Part shown: positions 34,089-42,808 of the stretch, piece after piece
Layout: every line of letters begins with the position of its first letter
How positions within the stretch are numbered: the stretch's first letter is position 1
Assembly (NCBI GenBank): GCA_021792635.1
Contig: JAJYUH010000010.1
Location: forward strand, 1-64,000
Direction: 5' to 3'
DNA from: Natronospirales bacterium
GTDB lineage: Bacteria; Pseudomonadota; Gammaproteobacteria; Natronospirales; REEB76
Length of the DNA: 64,000 bases
The notes under the pieces: generated by a model
What the model saw: the letters and a program-made list of their open reading frames with translations, nothing else
Database searches by the model: none
Told to the model about the DNA's origin: nothing
Translations under genes and position numbers: made by a program

Positions 34089-34802
34089 TCACAGGGAGGC
34101 GAGATATTCCGCCAGGGCATGCATCTCCTTCCCAGTGAGGGATTTTGCAATGTGCTGCATGATCGCGGCGCGTTTGTCCCGGCGCAAGCCGTTCTTGAAG
34201 TAATGCAACTGGATGAGGAGATAGAAGGGATTCTGCCCGGCAAGCCGGGGGTAAATGCCTTGACCTTGAGCCCGGCTGCCATGGCAACTTGAGCAGGCGG
34301 GTACGCCTTTTTGCGGCAGACCGTGCCTGAAAATTCCGCGGGCAAGATTCAGCGACCCCTCTGCCGGTATCGGGGAAGGCGGCGGTTCGGCGGCGTACCG
34401 TTGTGCCGCTTGCTCAATCTCACTGTCGCTGAGGGAGCTGGCCACCCGCGGCATCATATCCCACATCATTTGCCTCATTCCGGAGAGTTCCGGCGGGGGT
34501 GGGTCGGCACGGCTACCGTCACGAAATGCCCTGAGCTGCTCCGTTAAGTACGGTATCGTCTGGGCAGCCAGACGGGGGATAAAATCAAATTTCGGGTGAT
34601 CGCCATGTTCACCATGACACATGACGCAAGCCTGTAGCCCCCGCATGCCCATCATGGGCATTTGCCCCATATCCGACATCATTGACCCGCGGCTGCCGGA
34701 TGACTCGTTGCCCATCCTCTCGGGTGCCTTCTGCCGTTTTGCGCAAGCCACCGCGCCAAACAACAGGAGTAAAGCAGCGAACGCGGTTAAGGCGAATCGC
34801 AT
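34089..34802 (-). CDS. Dihaem cytochrome c lipoprotein
   Basis: A 237-aa protein beginning with a lipoprotein signal (LLLLFGAVAC), a Met-rich linker (MMSDMGQMPMMGM), then two cytochrome c domains with CVMCHGEHG and CSSCHGSRAQGQG. The spacing resembles c4-like proteins. It would be lipid-anchored in the periplasm. It is divergent from the ArsR-rhodanese/SQR-like operon, sharing its 150-bp control region, so it may accept electrons from sulfur oxidation; that is inference. ATG 34802 starts the lipoprotein signal. Confidence 0.8.
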   Translation of the reverse strand: MRFALTAFAALLLLFGAVACAKRQKAPERMGNESSGSRGSMMSDMGQMPMMGMRGLQACVMCHGEHGDHPKFDFIPRLAAQTIPYLTEQLRAFRDGSRADPPPPELSGMRQMMWDMMPRVASSLSDSEIEQAAQRYAAEPPPSPIPAEGSLNLARGIFRHGLPQKGVPACSSCHGSRAQGQGIYPRLAGQNPFYLLIQLHYFKNGLRRDKRAAIMQHIAKSLTGKEMHALAEYLASL

Positions 34803-34932
34803 GGTCAGCCCATCAGAAGACAAATGGCCCGGTCCCGCAGTGTGGTGATGGTATTGGGAGCCCGGCTGATTTTCGAATACGCGTGAGTCCATACAGCTCT
34901 TGCGGCGGAAGCCCGCCCTTGACTAATCAAGT

Positions 34933-34955
34933 GTTATATTGAATAGTTAATTATA
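34933..34955. promoter_or_regulatory. Candidate ArsR-type operator at the sulfur operon
   Basis: An AT-rich, imperfectly symmetric stretch (GTTATATTGAATAGTTAATT) ends at the start codon of the ArsR-rhodanese gene. ArsR-family sulfur regulators such as BigR/SqrR bind AT-rich dyads at their own promoters. This is suggested by position and composition only. Confidence 0.3.
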
Positions 34956-35629
34956 TGCTATCGCCACAACGCCTCTATAAGGACAGCATTTACGAGCAGT
35001 TCGCCCGGATTGGGAAGGCGGTCTCCGCCCCGAAGCGCCTGGAATTGCTCGATTTGCTCGCCCAGGGTCCGCGCACCGTTGAAGCACTCGCCCAACAAGC
35101 CGCTGTCTCGGTGGCGAATGTGTCCCGGCACCTGCAGGTTCTCCGGACGGCGCGACTGGTCAAAGCCGAAAAAAAGGGTCTGTATGTCGAATACCGGCTG
35201 GCCGATGAGCAGGTGGCCGGCTTTTTCCGCGCCTTGCGTGGGCTCGCGGAATCCCGCCTCGCCGAAATCGCGCAGGTGACGCATGCCTATCTCCGGGAGC
35301 GCGGAGCGCTGGAGGCGGTCTGCGGCGAAGAGCTGCTCCGTCGCGTCAAAAATGGCGAGGTGACCGTGCTTGACGTGCGTCCCACCGAGGAATACCACGC
35401 GGGCCATATTCCGGGCGCTCTTTCCGTACCTCTTGCCGAACTCAAGAACCGCCTCAACGAGCTGCCGAAGAACCGGGAAATCGCCGCGTATTGCCGGGGC
35501 CCGTACTGTGTCATGGCCATCGAAGCAGTCGAGTTGCTGCGCAGAAAGGGTTACCGGGCCTACCGCATGGAGCAAGGTGTGATGGAGTGGCGTGCGCGCA
35601 GTTGGCGTGTTGCGGCCGGCGACAAGTAA
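34955..35629 (+). CDS. ArsR-family regulator fused to a rhodanese domain
   Basis: A 224-aa protein. Residues about 20-100 are a winged helix of ArsR type (AQQAAVSVANVSRHLQVLRTARLV). Residues about 125-215 are a rhodanese domain (VLDVRPTEEYHAGHIPGAL) with the active loop AAYCRGPYCVMAIEA. The fusion suggests a switch whose rhodanese cysteine senses persulfides or polysulfide and alters DNA binding. It heads the DsrE and SQR-like genes. No Shine-Dalgarno is visible, so translation may be leaderless. Confidence 0.85.
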   Translation: MLSPQRLYKDSIYEQFARIGKAVSAPKRLELLDLLAQGPRTVEALAQQAAVSVANVSRHLQVLRTARLVKAEKKGLYVEYRLADEQVAGFFRALRGLAESRLAEIAQVTHAYLRERGALEAVCGEELLRRVKNGEVTVLDVRPTEEYHAGHIPGALSVPLAELKNRLNELPKNREIAAYCRGPYCVMAIEAVELLRRKGYRAYRMEQGVMEWRARSWRVAAGDK

Positions 35630-35730
35630 GAACCGCCATGAGTTTCATATCCTGTCAGCCGCATCGAGCTTCGCTTCCATTCGTTGCCTGAGCAACGGTA
35701 CGCGCACGTTCTACACAAGGAGCATGACAC

Positions 35731-36084
35731 ATGGCACAAGTTCTATTTATCCTGAACGATCCTCCCTACGGTACCGAGCGCAGCTACAACGCGTTGCGCC
35801 TCGCCGGCGCGCTGGCAAAGCGCGAAGGCGAACAGGTAAGGCTCTTCCTGCTGGGCGATGCCGCCAACTGCGCCAAGGCAAACCAGAAGGTTCCGCAGGG
35901 TTACTATCACCTTGAAACGATGATCCGTGCCGTTCTCAGGCACGGCGCCGAGGTAGGCGTATGCGGGACCTGTATGGACGCCCGCGGTATCGCCGAAGCC
36001 GAGTTGACCGAGGGGGCTCACCGAGGCACGCTCGAACAGCTCGCTGACTGGACGCAATGGGCGGACAAGGTTCTGGTGTTCTGA
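35731..36084 (+). CDS. DsrE-family sulfur-carrier protein
   Basis: A 117-aa DsrE/DsrF-like protein (VLFILNDPPYGTERSYNALRLAGAL). It has a conserved cysteine pair in EVGVCGTCMDARG at the position of sulfur-binding cysteines, and the family ending ADKVLVF. Such proteins carry persulfide sulfur between partners. Its stop is directly followed by the GTG of the SQR-like gene. Confidence 0.85.
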   Translation: MAQVLFILNDPPYGTERSYNALRLAGALAKREGEQVRLFLLGDAANCAKANQKVPQGYYHLETMIRAVLRHGAEVGVCGTCMDARGIAEAELTEGAHRGTLEQLADWTQWADKVLVF

Positions 36085-37242
36085 GTGAGTGAGACGAAAA
36101 CGGTCGTCATTTTGGGTGGCGGTGTGGGTGGTGTCGTCGCCGCCGCCGAGTTGCGCAAGCGCCTGCCCAGTCCTCACCGGGTCATCCTCGTGGATCGGGA
36201 GCACGAGCACCTCTTCGCGCCGTCGCTCCTCTGGCTTATGGTTGGGCTGCGCAAGGCGAAGTCCATCCAGCGCCCGCTCGCCCGGCTTGCACGCAAAGGC
36301 ATCGAAGTGCGCTTCGGCGAGGTGGAGAAGATTGATCCTGCCACCCGGCGCGTGGTCGTGTCCGGCGAGATCCTTGACGCCGACTACCTGGTGGTCTCCC
36401 TTGGGGCTGAACTCGCACCGGAAACCGTGCCCGGCCTTCGGGAGGGCGGGCATAACTTCTACGCCTTGCCAGGCGCTGAAAGCCTCCACGTCGCTCTCCG
36501 GAGATTGCAAAAGGGGCGCATCGTCATACTCACCGCGGCACCGATCTACAAGTGCCCGGCGGCGCCCTACGAGGCGGCCCTGCTCATTGACGCGTTCTAC
36601 CGCAAGCGCGGCCTTCGTCACGCGGTCAGCATCGAGGTCTTTGCCGCAGAACCGGCGCCGATGGGCGTGGCGGGTCCTGAAGTATCCTCAGCAGTGAAAC
36701 AGTTGCTCACCGCCAAGGGCGTCCTCTACCACCCGGAACACCAAGTAATTTCGGCTGATGCCGCAGCGAGGCGGCTCAGCTTTACGAACGGCGCACAAGC
36801 GGACTTCGACCTCCTGGCCTACGTTCCGCCCCACCGCGCGCCGCGCGTCATTCGCGAGAGTGCGCTGGCCGGCGAAACCGGCTGGATCTCCGTGGATAGA
36901 CATACCTTGGAAACCCGCTTCCCTCAGGTCTATGCGATCGGCGATGTCGTTTCGATCCCCTTGAAGCTCGGCAAGCCTCTTCCCAAAGCCGGCGTGTTTG
37001 CGCATGGTCAGGCCGAAGTCGTGGCGGAAACCATCACCCTTGCCGTCACCGGCCGGGGTGTATCCAAGAGGTTCAACGGTCACGGTGAGTGCTTTATCGA
37101 AATCGGCGGAGGTCGGGCGGGGCTCGGCAGTGGGAATTTCTACGCGGAGCCCATGCCCGTTGTGAAGCTTCACGCACCCGCACATCGTTGGCACCTGGAG
37201 AAGGTGCTCTTTGAGAAGTCGTGGCTCTATCTCAGGCTATAG
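36085..37242 (+). CDS. Sulfide:quinone oxidoreductase-like flavoprotein
   Basis: A 385-aa FAD enzyme with an N-terminal dinucleotide motif VVILGGGVGGVVAA, a mid-protein cysteine in IYKCPAAPYEAALL, and a second FAD-binding segment VYAIGDVV. The C-terminus (ANFYAEPMP-like region, then LEKVLFEKSWLYLRL) suits membrane attachment. It probably oxidises sulfide or persulfide to reduce quinone or a cytochrome; NDH-2-like activity is the alternative. It has a GTG start with no gap after the DsrE gene. Confidence 0.8.
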   Translation: MSETKTVVILGGGVGGVVAAAELRKRLPSPHRVILVDREHEHLFAPSLLWLMVGLRKAKSIQRPLARLARKGIEVRFGEVEKIDPATRRVVVSGEILDADYLVVSLGAELAPETVPGLREGGHNFYALPGAESLHVALRRLQKGRIVILTAAPIYKCPAAPYEAALLIDAFYRKRGLRHAVSIEVFAAEPAPMGVAGPEVSSAVKQLLTAKGVLYHPEHQVISADAAARRLSFTNGAQADFDLLAYVPPHRAPRVIRESALAGETGWISVDRHTLETRFPQVYAIGDVVSIPLKLGKPLPKAGVFAHGQAEVVAETITLAVTGRGVSKRFNGHGECFIEIGGGRAGLGSGNFYAEPMPVVKLHAPAHRWHLEKVLFEKSWLYLRL

Positions 37243-37621
37243 CCGGATGACGACGTTTGCCGGTTCCATTTCCAAGTGCGGCGGCGACAGCGTCGCGAAA
37301 CTTGGTCTGTACGGTACGATCCCGGCGCCCCACACCCTCGATTTCCAAGGACCGTCCCTACCCTCCTCGTCGCGATAACCGATGTAGCTGCGGTACACCC
37401 GGTGCCCGGCTTTGATAATGACTGAATTTCAGTCAAGTTCGATCAGCTCCTCCTAAAGCGTCTTCAAATACCCGGCCATTCAACATATGGCATGGCTACC
37501 GTGATGCGGGGTGCGCTGTCGTATCCCGGTCACTGCCAAGCTATACATATACTACGTACTGGCCCGATGGCCGGCGCGTGTATGATGAGGCGCGCAAAAC
37601 CGGGCGGTTGCCGATGTACCT
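37243..37621. other. Intergenic stretch with an operator-like palindrome
   Basis: A 379-bp gap with no credible gene. At 37419-37435 there is a perfect 8-bp palindrome with one central base (TGACTGAA-T-TTCAGTCA), the size of a TetR- or MarR-type operator. Nothing else stands out. Confidence 0.45.
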
Positions 37622-39642
37622 ATGAGCAACAAATCACCGCGTTTCCTTGAGCGGCTTAAAAATCACCATATCTTCCGGGTGGCAACTGTCTATGCAGTCG
37701 GAGCCTGGGTTCTGATCCAGGCGTGCAACAGCATTTTTCCCGATATTGGTTTATCCAGACAGAGCGTGCGCTTGGTGATTACGCTGGTGGCGTTCGGCTT
37801 TCCCGTGGTGCTGGCATTGGCCTGGATGCTGATCAAGCCGCCCGCCACGGATCCGGCAAAACTTTCCCGCTGGCAGCGTTTGCATTGGAGCGTCGGCTCA
37901 CTGCTGTCCATAACGGTCATTGCGCTGGTGACCGCTTCAGGCTGGTATCTGTGGAAACTAGGCGCGTATACAACGGATGGCACGCAAGCCGTCGCGGTTT
38001 CGGCAGTGAATGCCGGCCATTTCAGTCCACCACCCCACTCCATCGCGGTGTTGCCATTTGCAAATCTCAGCAATGACAGCAAGCAGCAGTATTTCTGCGA
38101 TGGCATTACCGAGGAGCTTACTGACGCCCTGGGGCAAGTACATGGTATGCGGGTGATTGCCTGGCAATCCGCCGCCGTTTATCGGAATACCGGCCAGTCG
38201 CTAAAAGCTATCGGCGAGGGTCTGAACGTGGCTAATGTGCTGGTAGGCAGCATTATGAGAGAAGGTAATATGTTGCGCGTTTCCGCCGAGCTGGTGAATA
38301 CCCATACAGGCTATCAGCTCTGGTCGTCCCATTACGACCGGGAACTCAAAGACGTATTCGCCATCCGATAGCGTCGCATCGCTCGTGATGGCCGGTACGG
38401 TCCCGGCGTCCCGGCCACTCGCTCCAGCGACGGCCCATTCCTTTGCTGCGGCACGCCCGGCGTTCGGAAACCGTTACTTCGCACGGTTTCCTCCACCCTG
38501 GCTTTACGCCCCGGCGCGGCCTTCGCACCACGCGGACGCTGTGCTACGGCCGCTGGGGCTACCGCAGGCTCTTCGCCTCGGCGCTTCGCGCCTTCCCTGG
38601 CTCATCGCAGGATGATATATCCAAGTCCATTGTTGATGCATTGCAGGTGCAATTCACCGGCACCGGTCCGCTCGTCGTTCCCGCCACTACCAACCTTGCG
38701 GCCTACGATGCCTACCTCAGGGGGCTTGCGGCATTCAATCTGCGTACCGCGGCGGGGCTCAAGGCATCCATCACGGATTTTACCCGTGCAATCCACCTGG
38801 ATCCGGATTATGCCGGCGCCTATGCCAGTCTGGCGCATGCTTATTACCTGCTGCACCAGTACGCACCGATTTCTCTGAAAAAATCTCTTGAGAATGCGCA
38901 GCGGACAGCACAGCAAGCCTTAACGCTGAATGCAGATCTTGTGGAAGCCCACGTTGTTCTCGGGCTGGTTTATTTCACTGAGCATGAAAAAGAACTGGCG
39001 AACAATGAATTGCGCCTGGCACTCAGACTGGATCCAAACAGTTATGCGGCCCATCAGGCTTATGGGTTCTTCATGTTTCCAACACGTGACGCGCTGATAC
39101 AATTCAAAATGGCCGCCGCCCTGGATCCTGCTGCACCGATTGCATGGATTGATATCGCTAACACCTACGCCGATCTGGGTGATTACTCCCACGCACTGGA
39201 AGCATTGAATACCGCTCTGCCGCTTGCTCCAAGCCTGACTTATATCTCGCTTGACATGGCCTACCTGCATCACCTCTTGTCAGATAACAGAAAATCACTT
39301 GCCGTAGTCACGGGAATAAAGCCGCAGAGCAGGCTCCAGACCGGTCTTGTGACAGTTGCACGTCTGGCCTACGGCAGTCTGCTGAATCCAGCCCTAAAAG
39401 ACCGTGCACTCGCGGCTGCAAATAAAATTGATGCCGATAGATTGGGACAGGTGGATGCCGAGCAGCTCGCCACGTACTACCAACTTCTGGGGCAGAAAGA
39501 GCGCGCCATCCGACTGGTAGCACAACTCTGTGCCAACGGACCGGAATATTGCAGCGACATCGTCCAGGATCCCCATTATCTGCTGCTGCGCAGCGAACCG
39601 GCGTTTAGGAAGCTGGCGGATCGCTACGGTACTATTTATTAA
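37622..39642 (+). pseudogene. TolB/FlgO-like plus TPR protein gene, interrupted by the 242-bp element
   Basis: The 5' part (37622-38365) encodes a short N-terminal region, a membrane helix pair and a TolB/FlgO-like domain (SIAVLPFANLSNDSKQQYFC, GITEELTDAL, LVGSIMREG). It ends ...ELKDVFAI. The 3' part (38608-39642) resumes exactly as QDDISKSIVDALQV followed by TPR repeats (LAAYDAYLRGLAAFN, YAGAYASLAHAYYLL). Removing 38366-38607 restores one frame of about 590 codons. With the element present, translation stops at 38371. Such proteins often accompany adenylate-cyclase-like or winged-helix signalling domains. Confidence 0.9.
38366..38607 (+). mobile_element. 242-bp seamless insertion element, copy 1
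   Basis: Differs from 46229-46470 by one base (G for A near the 3' end). Both copies begin CGATAGCG and end GGCTCATCG. There is no target duplication and no clear terminal inverted repeats beyond CGAT. It is GC-rich and full of short hairpins (AAACCGT/ACGGTTT with an 8-nt loop; GGCGC-TTC-GCGCC). It holds no transposase. This copy splits the TolB/TPR gene in the same sense as that gene. Family unknown; probably non-autonomous. Confidence 0.9.
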
Positions 39643-39784
39643 CGCACGCAGCTCCGCGGATATTGCTCCTGCAGCAGGCGTCATAAAAGTCACAGCACTC
39701 CGGCCTTTCTGATTCCGCTGCTTGTCGTATGGCAGATGATGCTCCCTCAATTTGCGAAATATGCGACCCGTGCATCATTTCCTG

Positions 39785-39828
39785 ACCATCTGGCCATGCG
39801 TACCATGCCAGATGGTATTGTACGCATG
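39785..39828. repeat. Two interlocked perfect inverted repeats
   Basis: Arm A ACCATCTGGC (39785-39794) pairs with GCCAGATGGT (39807-39816). Arm B CATGCGTAC (39795-39803) pairs with GTACGCATG (39820-39828). The order A-B-A'-B' means the two stems exclude each other or form a pseudoknot-like fold. It lies in the convergent gap between the TPR pseudogene and the asparaginase-like gene and has no T-run. Function is unknown; a termination or recombination structure is possible. Confidence 0.6.
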
Positions 39829-39911
39829 CCCCATATGCCGTCGCTTGCCCCGAAAATTAGTCGCCAGATACAACACCAAACGTTGACGCAATCCTAAAAG
39901 CAGATTGACCC

Positions 39912-40397
39912 TCAGATATCCTCGAAGCGGTTCTTCCCACGGTTCTTGCGCACCTTGAGCGCCTCGAACACGCGGCCGTTCATGACAATATAAGTGCCAG
40001 GCGGCAGAGATTGGGCTGCCACCACGGCTCCGCCGATGTTGAAAATGGCATCGCTTCCGCGGAAACGCGCCGGATTGAGCGCGCCGGTCAATACAATGGT
40101 CTTTCCTGGAATATCCGTTAGTAGCGCAGCGGTGTCGGTCATGGTATCGGTACCGTGGGTAATGAGAACATGGTTCTCCGGGCACACTTGCACCGCGTCT
40201 CGGATCAATCCCCGGTCCGCCATTGTCATATCCAGGCTGTCCTTGCGCATGAGTGAAGTGATCTCAAAAAAAAACTGTACGCCCACTTCTCTGAGAATCT
40301 CGCCGATCTGCGGTTCCCCGATTTCATACTCGCTTTTGGCGTCAAAGTAGATTTTATCTATGGTGCCGCCGGTGGTGAAAACATGCAGTTTATGCAT
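39912..40397 (-). CDS. Asparaginase-like N-terminal domain protein (161 aa)
   Basis: The protein has the asparaginase threonine motifs FTTGGTIDKIYF near the start and THGTDTMTDTA near residue 85. Normal asparaginases are about 330 aa with a second domain; this one ends after the first domain. Stand-alone one-domain members of this size are known, so it need not be a truncation, but catalysis is uncertain. ATG 40397 is preferred over a GTG four codons upstream. Confidence 0.75.
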   Translation of the reverse strand: MHKLHVFTTGGTIDKIYFDAKSEYEIGEPQIGEILREVGVQFFFEITSLMRKDSLDMTMADRGLIRDAVQVCPENHVLITHGTDTMTDTAALLTDIPGKTIVLTGALNPARFRGSDAIFNIGGAVVAAQSLPPGTYIVMNGRVFEALKVRKNRGKNRFEDI

Positions 40398-40421
40398 AAT
40401 GATTCTCACGGGCTGTGCCGT

Positions 40422-42689
40422 TCAGTTGTTAAACGAAGGCGCCAGTGTGTAAGCATTGATGGGGATGCCAAGATACAAAAAAAACGACTGTTTTCCTGAC
40501 TGGGAGAATCCTGCGCCGAGGTACAGAGGTCCCAGCACAGTGTCCAGACCGAGGAATAATGATGCGCCATATTGCAGGCCGCTGGCGCTGAGATGCTGAT
40601 TGCTGGCCCATATATTGCCCGCATCCAGACTGCCACCGAGATACAACCCCTTGCCGATCCCAGCCGGCAGAGTGGCAACCCGCTGCGCATAGATCATGTG
40701 AGCATCGAATACCTTGTCGCCGCGCAGTTGTCCGGGGCGCAGACCGTCGAGTGACAGGAACCCGCCCAGCGAGAACTGGTCGTATATCGGCAGCGTTGAA
40801 CCAAAGGAGCTGCCTGCCTCGGCCAAGAGCAGCAGATTATGGACGCCGTCGCCGAACGCCTGACCGGCGCTTACGTCAAGTTTGTTGTAAGTAATATCGC
40901 CACCCAGAGAGCGCCGTGGGAAAAAGCCACTCACCATCAGATAGCTTCCAGAACTCGGGAACCCGGCTACATTGAAGGTGTCAATGTTGAGCCGGAGAGT
41001 GGTTGCGCTCAGGGTATTTCGATAACTTGGCAGGGTAGCTGCACCGATGCGCGGCTGCGACACCGCATGTCCGTAGGAAAGCCCAAGGCGCAGTTCGCCA
41101 GCGTTACCAAGTTTCCCGCCAAATTCAAAGCCGGCGTGCGGATAGACGGTGCCATACTCGGCAAGGCGCTCTTCGCCGGAAAACAGGTCAAAGGTGTCAT
41201 TGAGATACTCCACCTGTGGAGCGAAGAACAGAGAACCGCCGTAGGTCAGCGGTTGGTACAATTCCGTGTAGTACAACCGTGTCTTGCCTATTTCAAATTC
41301 ATTGCGCCACTCCCCTCCGAGCCGGTTAAGCTCCGTCAGGGAATAGGCTCCCAGCAACTCATAATAGCTGTCACCTTCAAAGTCATCGGTCAGGTGCAGG
41401 CCGAATTGCAGGTAGTTTGGACGCCAGGGTTTCTCCTTAACGACGAGTTTTATGCCCGTGCGAGAGCCGTGCCGTACCAGTGACACATCCAGCCGCTGAA
41501 AGTAACCGAGCGCGTATACACGGCGCAGTCCGGCATCAATGGCGTCAAGATTCCAGCGGGTACCGGGGGCTACGGCAAAGCGGCTTTTGATGAGCCGCAC
41601 CGATACCCGGCGGTTGCCGCGAATCTCCACAAAATCCACCCGTGCCGGCGGACCCGGCGGGTGGCGATGGCGTTTGGCGTACCCGGCATAGGCGTCGGGT
41701 GTCAGCATCAGATTCGTGTGCGGTGCCAACGCCTTGAGGGCCGCCTGCTCGCCAAGGCGGATCGCCGCACCCATGCGGTTGAAATCCGTGGGAGAAATAT
41801 CGTCTAAATTCGGTTCGATCAGCACGTCGCTGGAGTCAAGCGCGGTGATGGATCGGGTCACGTTCTGGTAACCGAGGATTTTAATAACCTGCAGCGACAC
41901 CCCCACCACATCGTTCAGGTTGTGGCCGTTTGACAGCGGCGTAGTGATATTGACCGCGATTATGACGTTTGCACCCATGGCGCGTGCCACGTCCACCGGC
42001 AGATTATCCACCAAACCACCGTCCACCAGCAGGTGTCCCTGATAGCGCACCGGCGGGTACACGCCTGGTACCGACATGCTGGCGCGCATGGCCTCGGCGA
42101 GATTGCCGTGCTTCAGCACCACTTCCTGGCCGGTATCAATATCGGTGGCCACCGCACGGAATGGTATTGGCAATTTACTGAAATCCGTGGACGGATTGCT
42201 GGCAAGCGCCAGCACGTTGAGCACACGGCTTGGGTCATTGCCGCTGATGATGCCCTGAGGCAGAAAGAAGCGGCCGCCGGCATAACCGAACTCCACACGC
42301 AGCAGGTATTTGAGCTGATCCTCCTTCTGCCGGTAGCTCAACAGACTGCGCGGCGTGTTATCGCTCATTTCCGCCTGTATCTTGGGATTCATCAGCACGC
42401 TGCGCAGCTCTTGCGCAGGCATGCCTGCGGCGTATAACCCGCCAACAATGGCGCCCATGCTGGTGCCGGCGATACAGTCCACGGGAATATGCAATTTTTT
42501 GAGGGCAAGTAGTACCCCCACGTGAGCGGCACCGCGCGCCCCGCCGCCTGAGAGCACCAGGCAGATGCGCGGACGGTGTACCGCAAGCGTATCCGGCACC
42601 GGGGCGGCACCGGCCCATGCCGGTAACAGCGGGATACAGGCCAAAAGCCATGCATAAACTATTTGTATGGCCGTGGTCTTGGACATCAT
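40422..42689 (-). CDS. Patatin-like phospholipase fused to POTRA and Omp85 barrel
   Basis: A 755-aa protein with signal peptide, then a patatin domain: oxyanion motif SGGGARGAAHVG, nucleophile serine in AGTSMGAIVGGLY, and catalytic aspartate in VDGGLVDNLP. A POTRA-like region (VDFVEIRGNRRVS) and a C-terminal BamA/Omp85-type beta barrel follow. The layout matches type Vd autotransporters such as PlpD, or the related RssA/YlbK-like outer-membrane esterases. It should release or display a lipase at the cell surface. Two adjacent ATGs (42689, 42686) are possible. Confidence 0.85.
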   Translation of the reverse strand: MMSKTTAIQIVYAWLLACIPLLPAWAGAAPVPDTLAVHRPRICLVLSGGGARGAAHVGVLLALKKLHIPVDCIAGTSMGAIVGGLYAAGMPAQELRSVLMNPKIQAEMSDNTPRSLLSYRQKEDQLKYLLRVEFGYAGGRFFLPQGIISGNDPSRVLNVLALASNPSTDFSKLPIPFRAVATDIDTGQEVVLKHGNLAEAMRASMSVPGVYPPVRYQGHLLVDGGLVDNLPVDVARAMGANVIIAVNITTPLSNGHNLNDVVGVSLQVIKILGYQNVTRSITALDSSDVLIEPNLDDISPTDFNRMGAAIRLGEQAALKALAPHTNLMLTPDAYAGYAKRHRHPPGPPARVDFVEIRGNRRVSVRLIKSRFAVAPGTRWNLDAIDAGLRRVYALGYFQRLDVSLVRHGSRTGIKLVVKEKPWRPNYLQFGLHLTDDFEGDSYYELLGAYSLTELNRLGGEWRNEFEIGKTRLYYTELYQPLTYGGSLFFAPQVEYLNDTFDLFSGEERLAEYGTVYPHAGFEFGGKLGNAGELRLGLSYGHAVSQPRIGAATLPSYRNTLSATTLRLNIDTFNVAGFPSSGSYLMVSGFFPRRSLGGDITYNKLDVSAGQAFGDGVHNLLLLAEAGSSFGSTLPIYDQFSLGGFLSLDGLRPGQLRGDKVFDAHMIYAQRVATLPAGIGKGLYLGGSLDAGNIWASNQHLSASGLQYGASLFLGLDTVLGPLYLGAGFSQSGKQSFFLYLGIPINAYTLAPSFNN

Positions 42690-42808
42690 GGACGAAACGT
42701 CGGGGAAACCGCTGCATAACGACGGCTGTCTCATGTTAGCGGAACCCGTCAGCAGCGGCCAGAGCAAGGCTGGTTGCCTTTATTCGCTGCGTCTGCTTAC
42801 ATGGGCCC

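Noticed and set aside
37227..37436. 69-codon minus-strand frame after the SQR-like gene
   Set aside because: No ribosome site, no motif and a composition unlike neighbouring proteins.
38360..38531. Basic 50-60 aa minus-strand frame inside the 242-bp elements as a gene
   Set aside because: It is conserved only because the DNA is identical. It lacks a ribosome site, and its 3' part reads into unrelated flanks.
38366..38607. The 242-bp element as a group I intron or intein
   Set aside because: One copy is antisense to its host gene, so RNA splicing could not repair both; the length is not a multiple of three, excluding an intein; no intron core was recognised.
40429..42767. N-terminal extension of the patatin-Omp85 protein to 42767
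   Set aside because: The extra 26 residues precede a normal signal peptide and would overlap the divergent promoter region of the NfeD gene.
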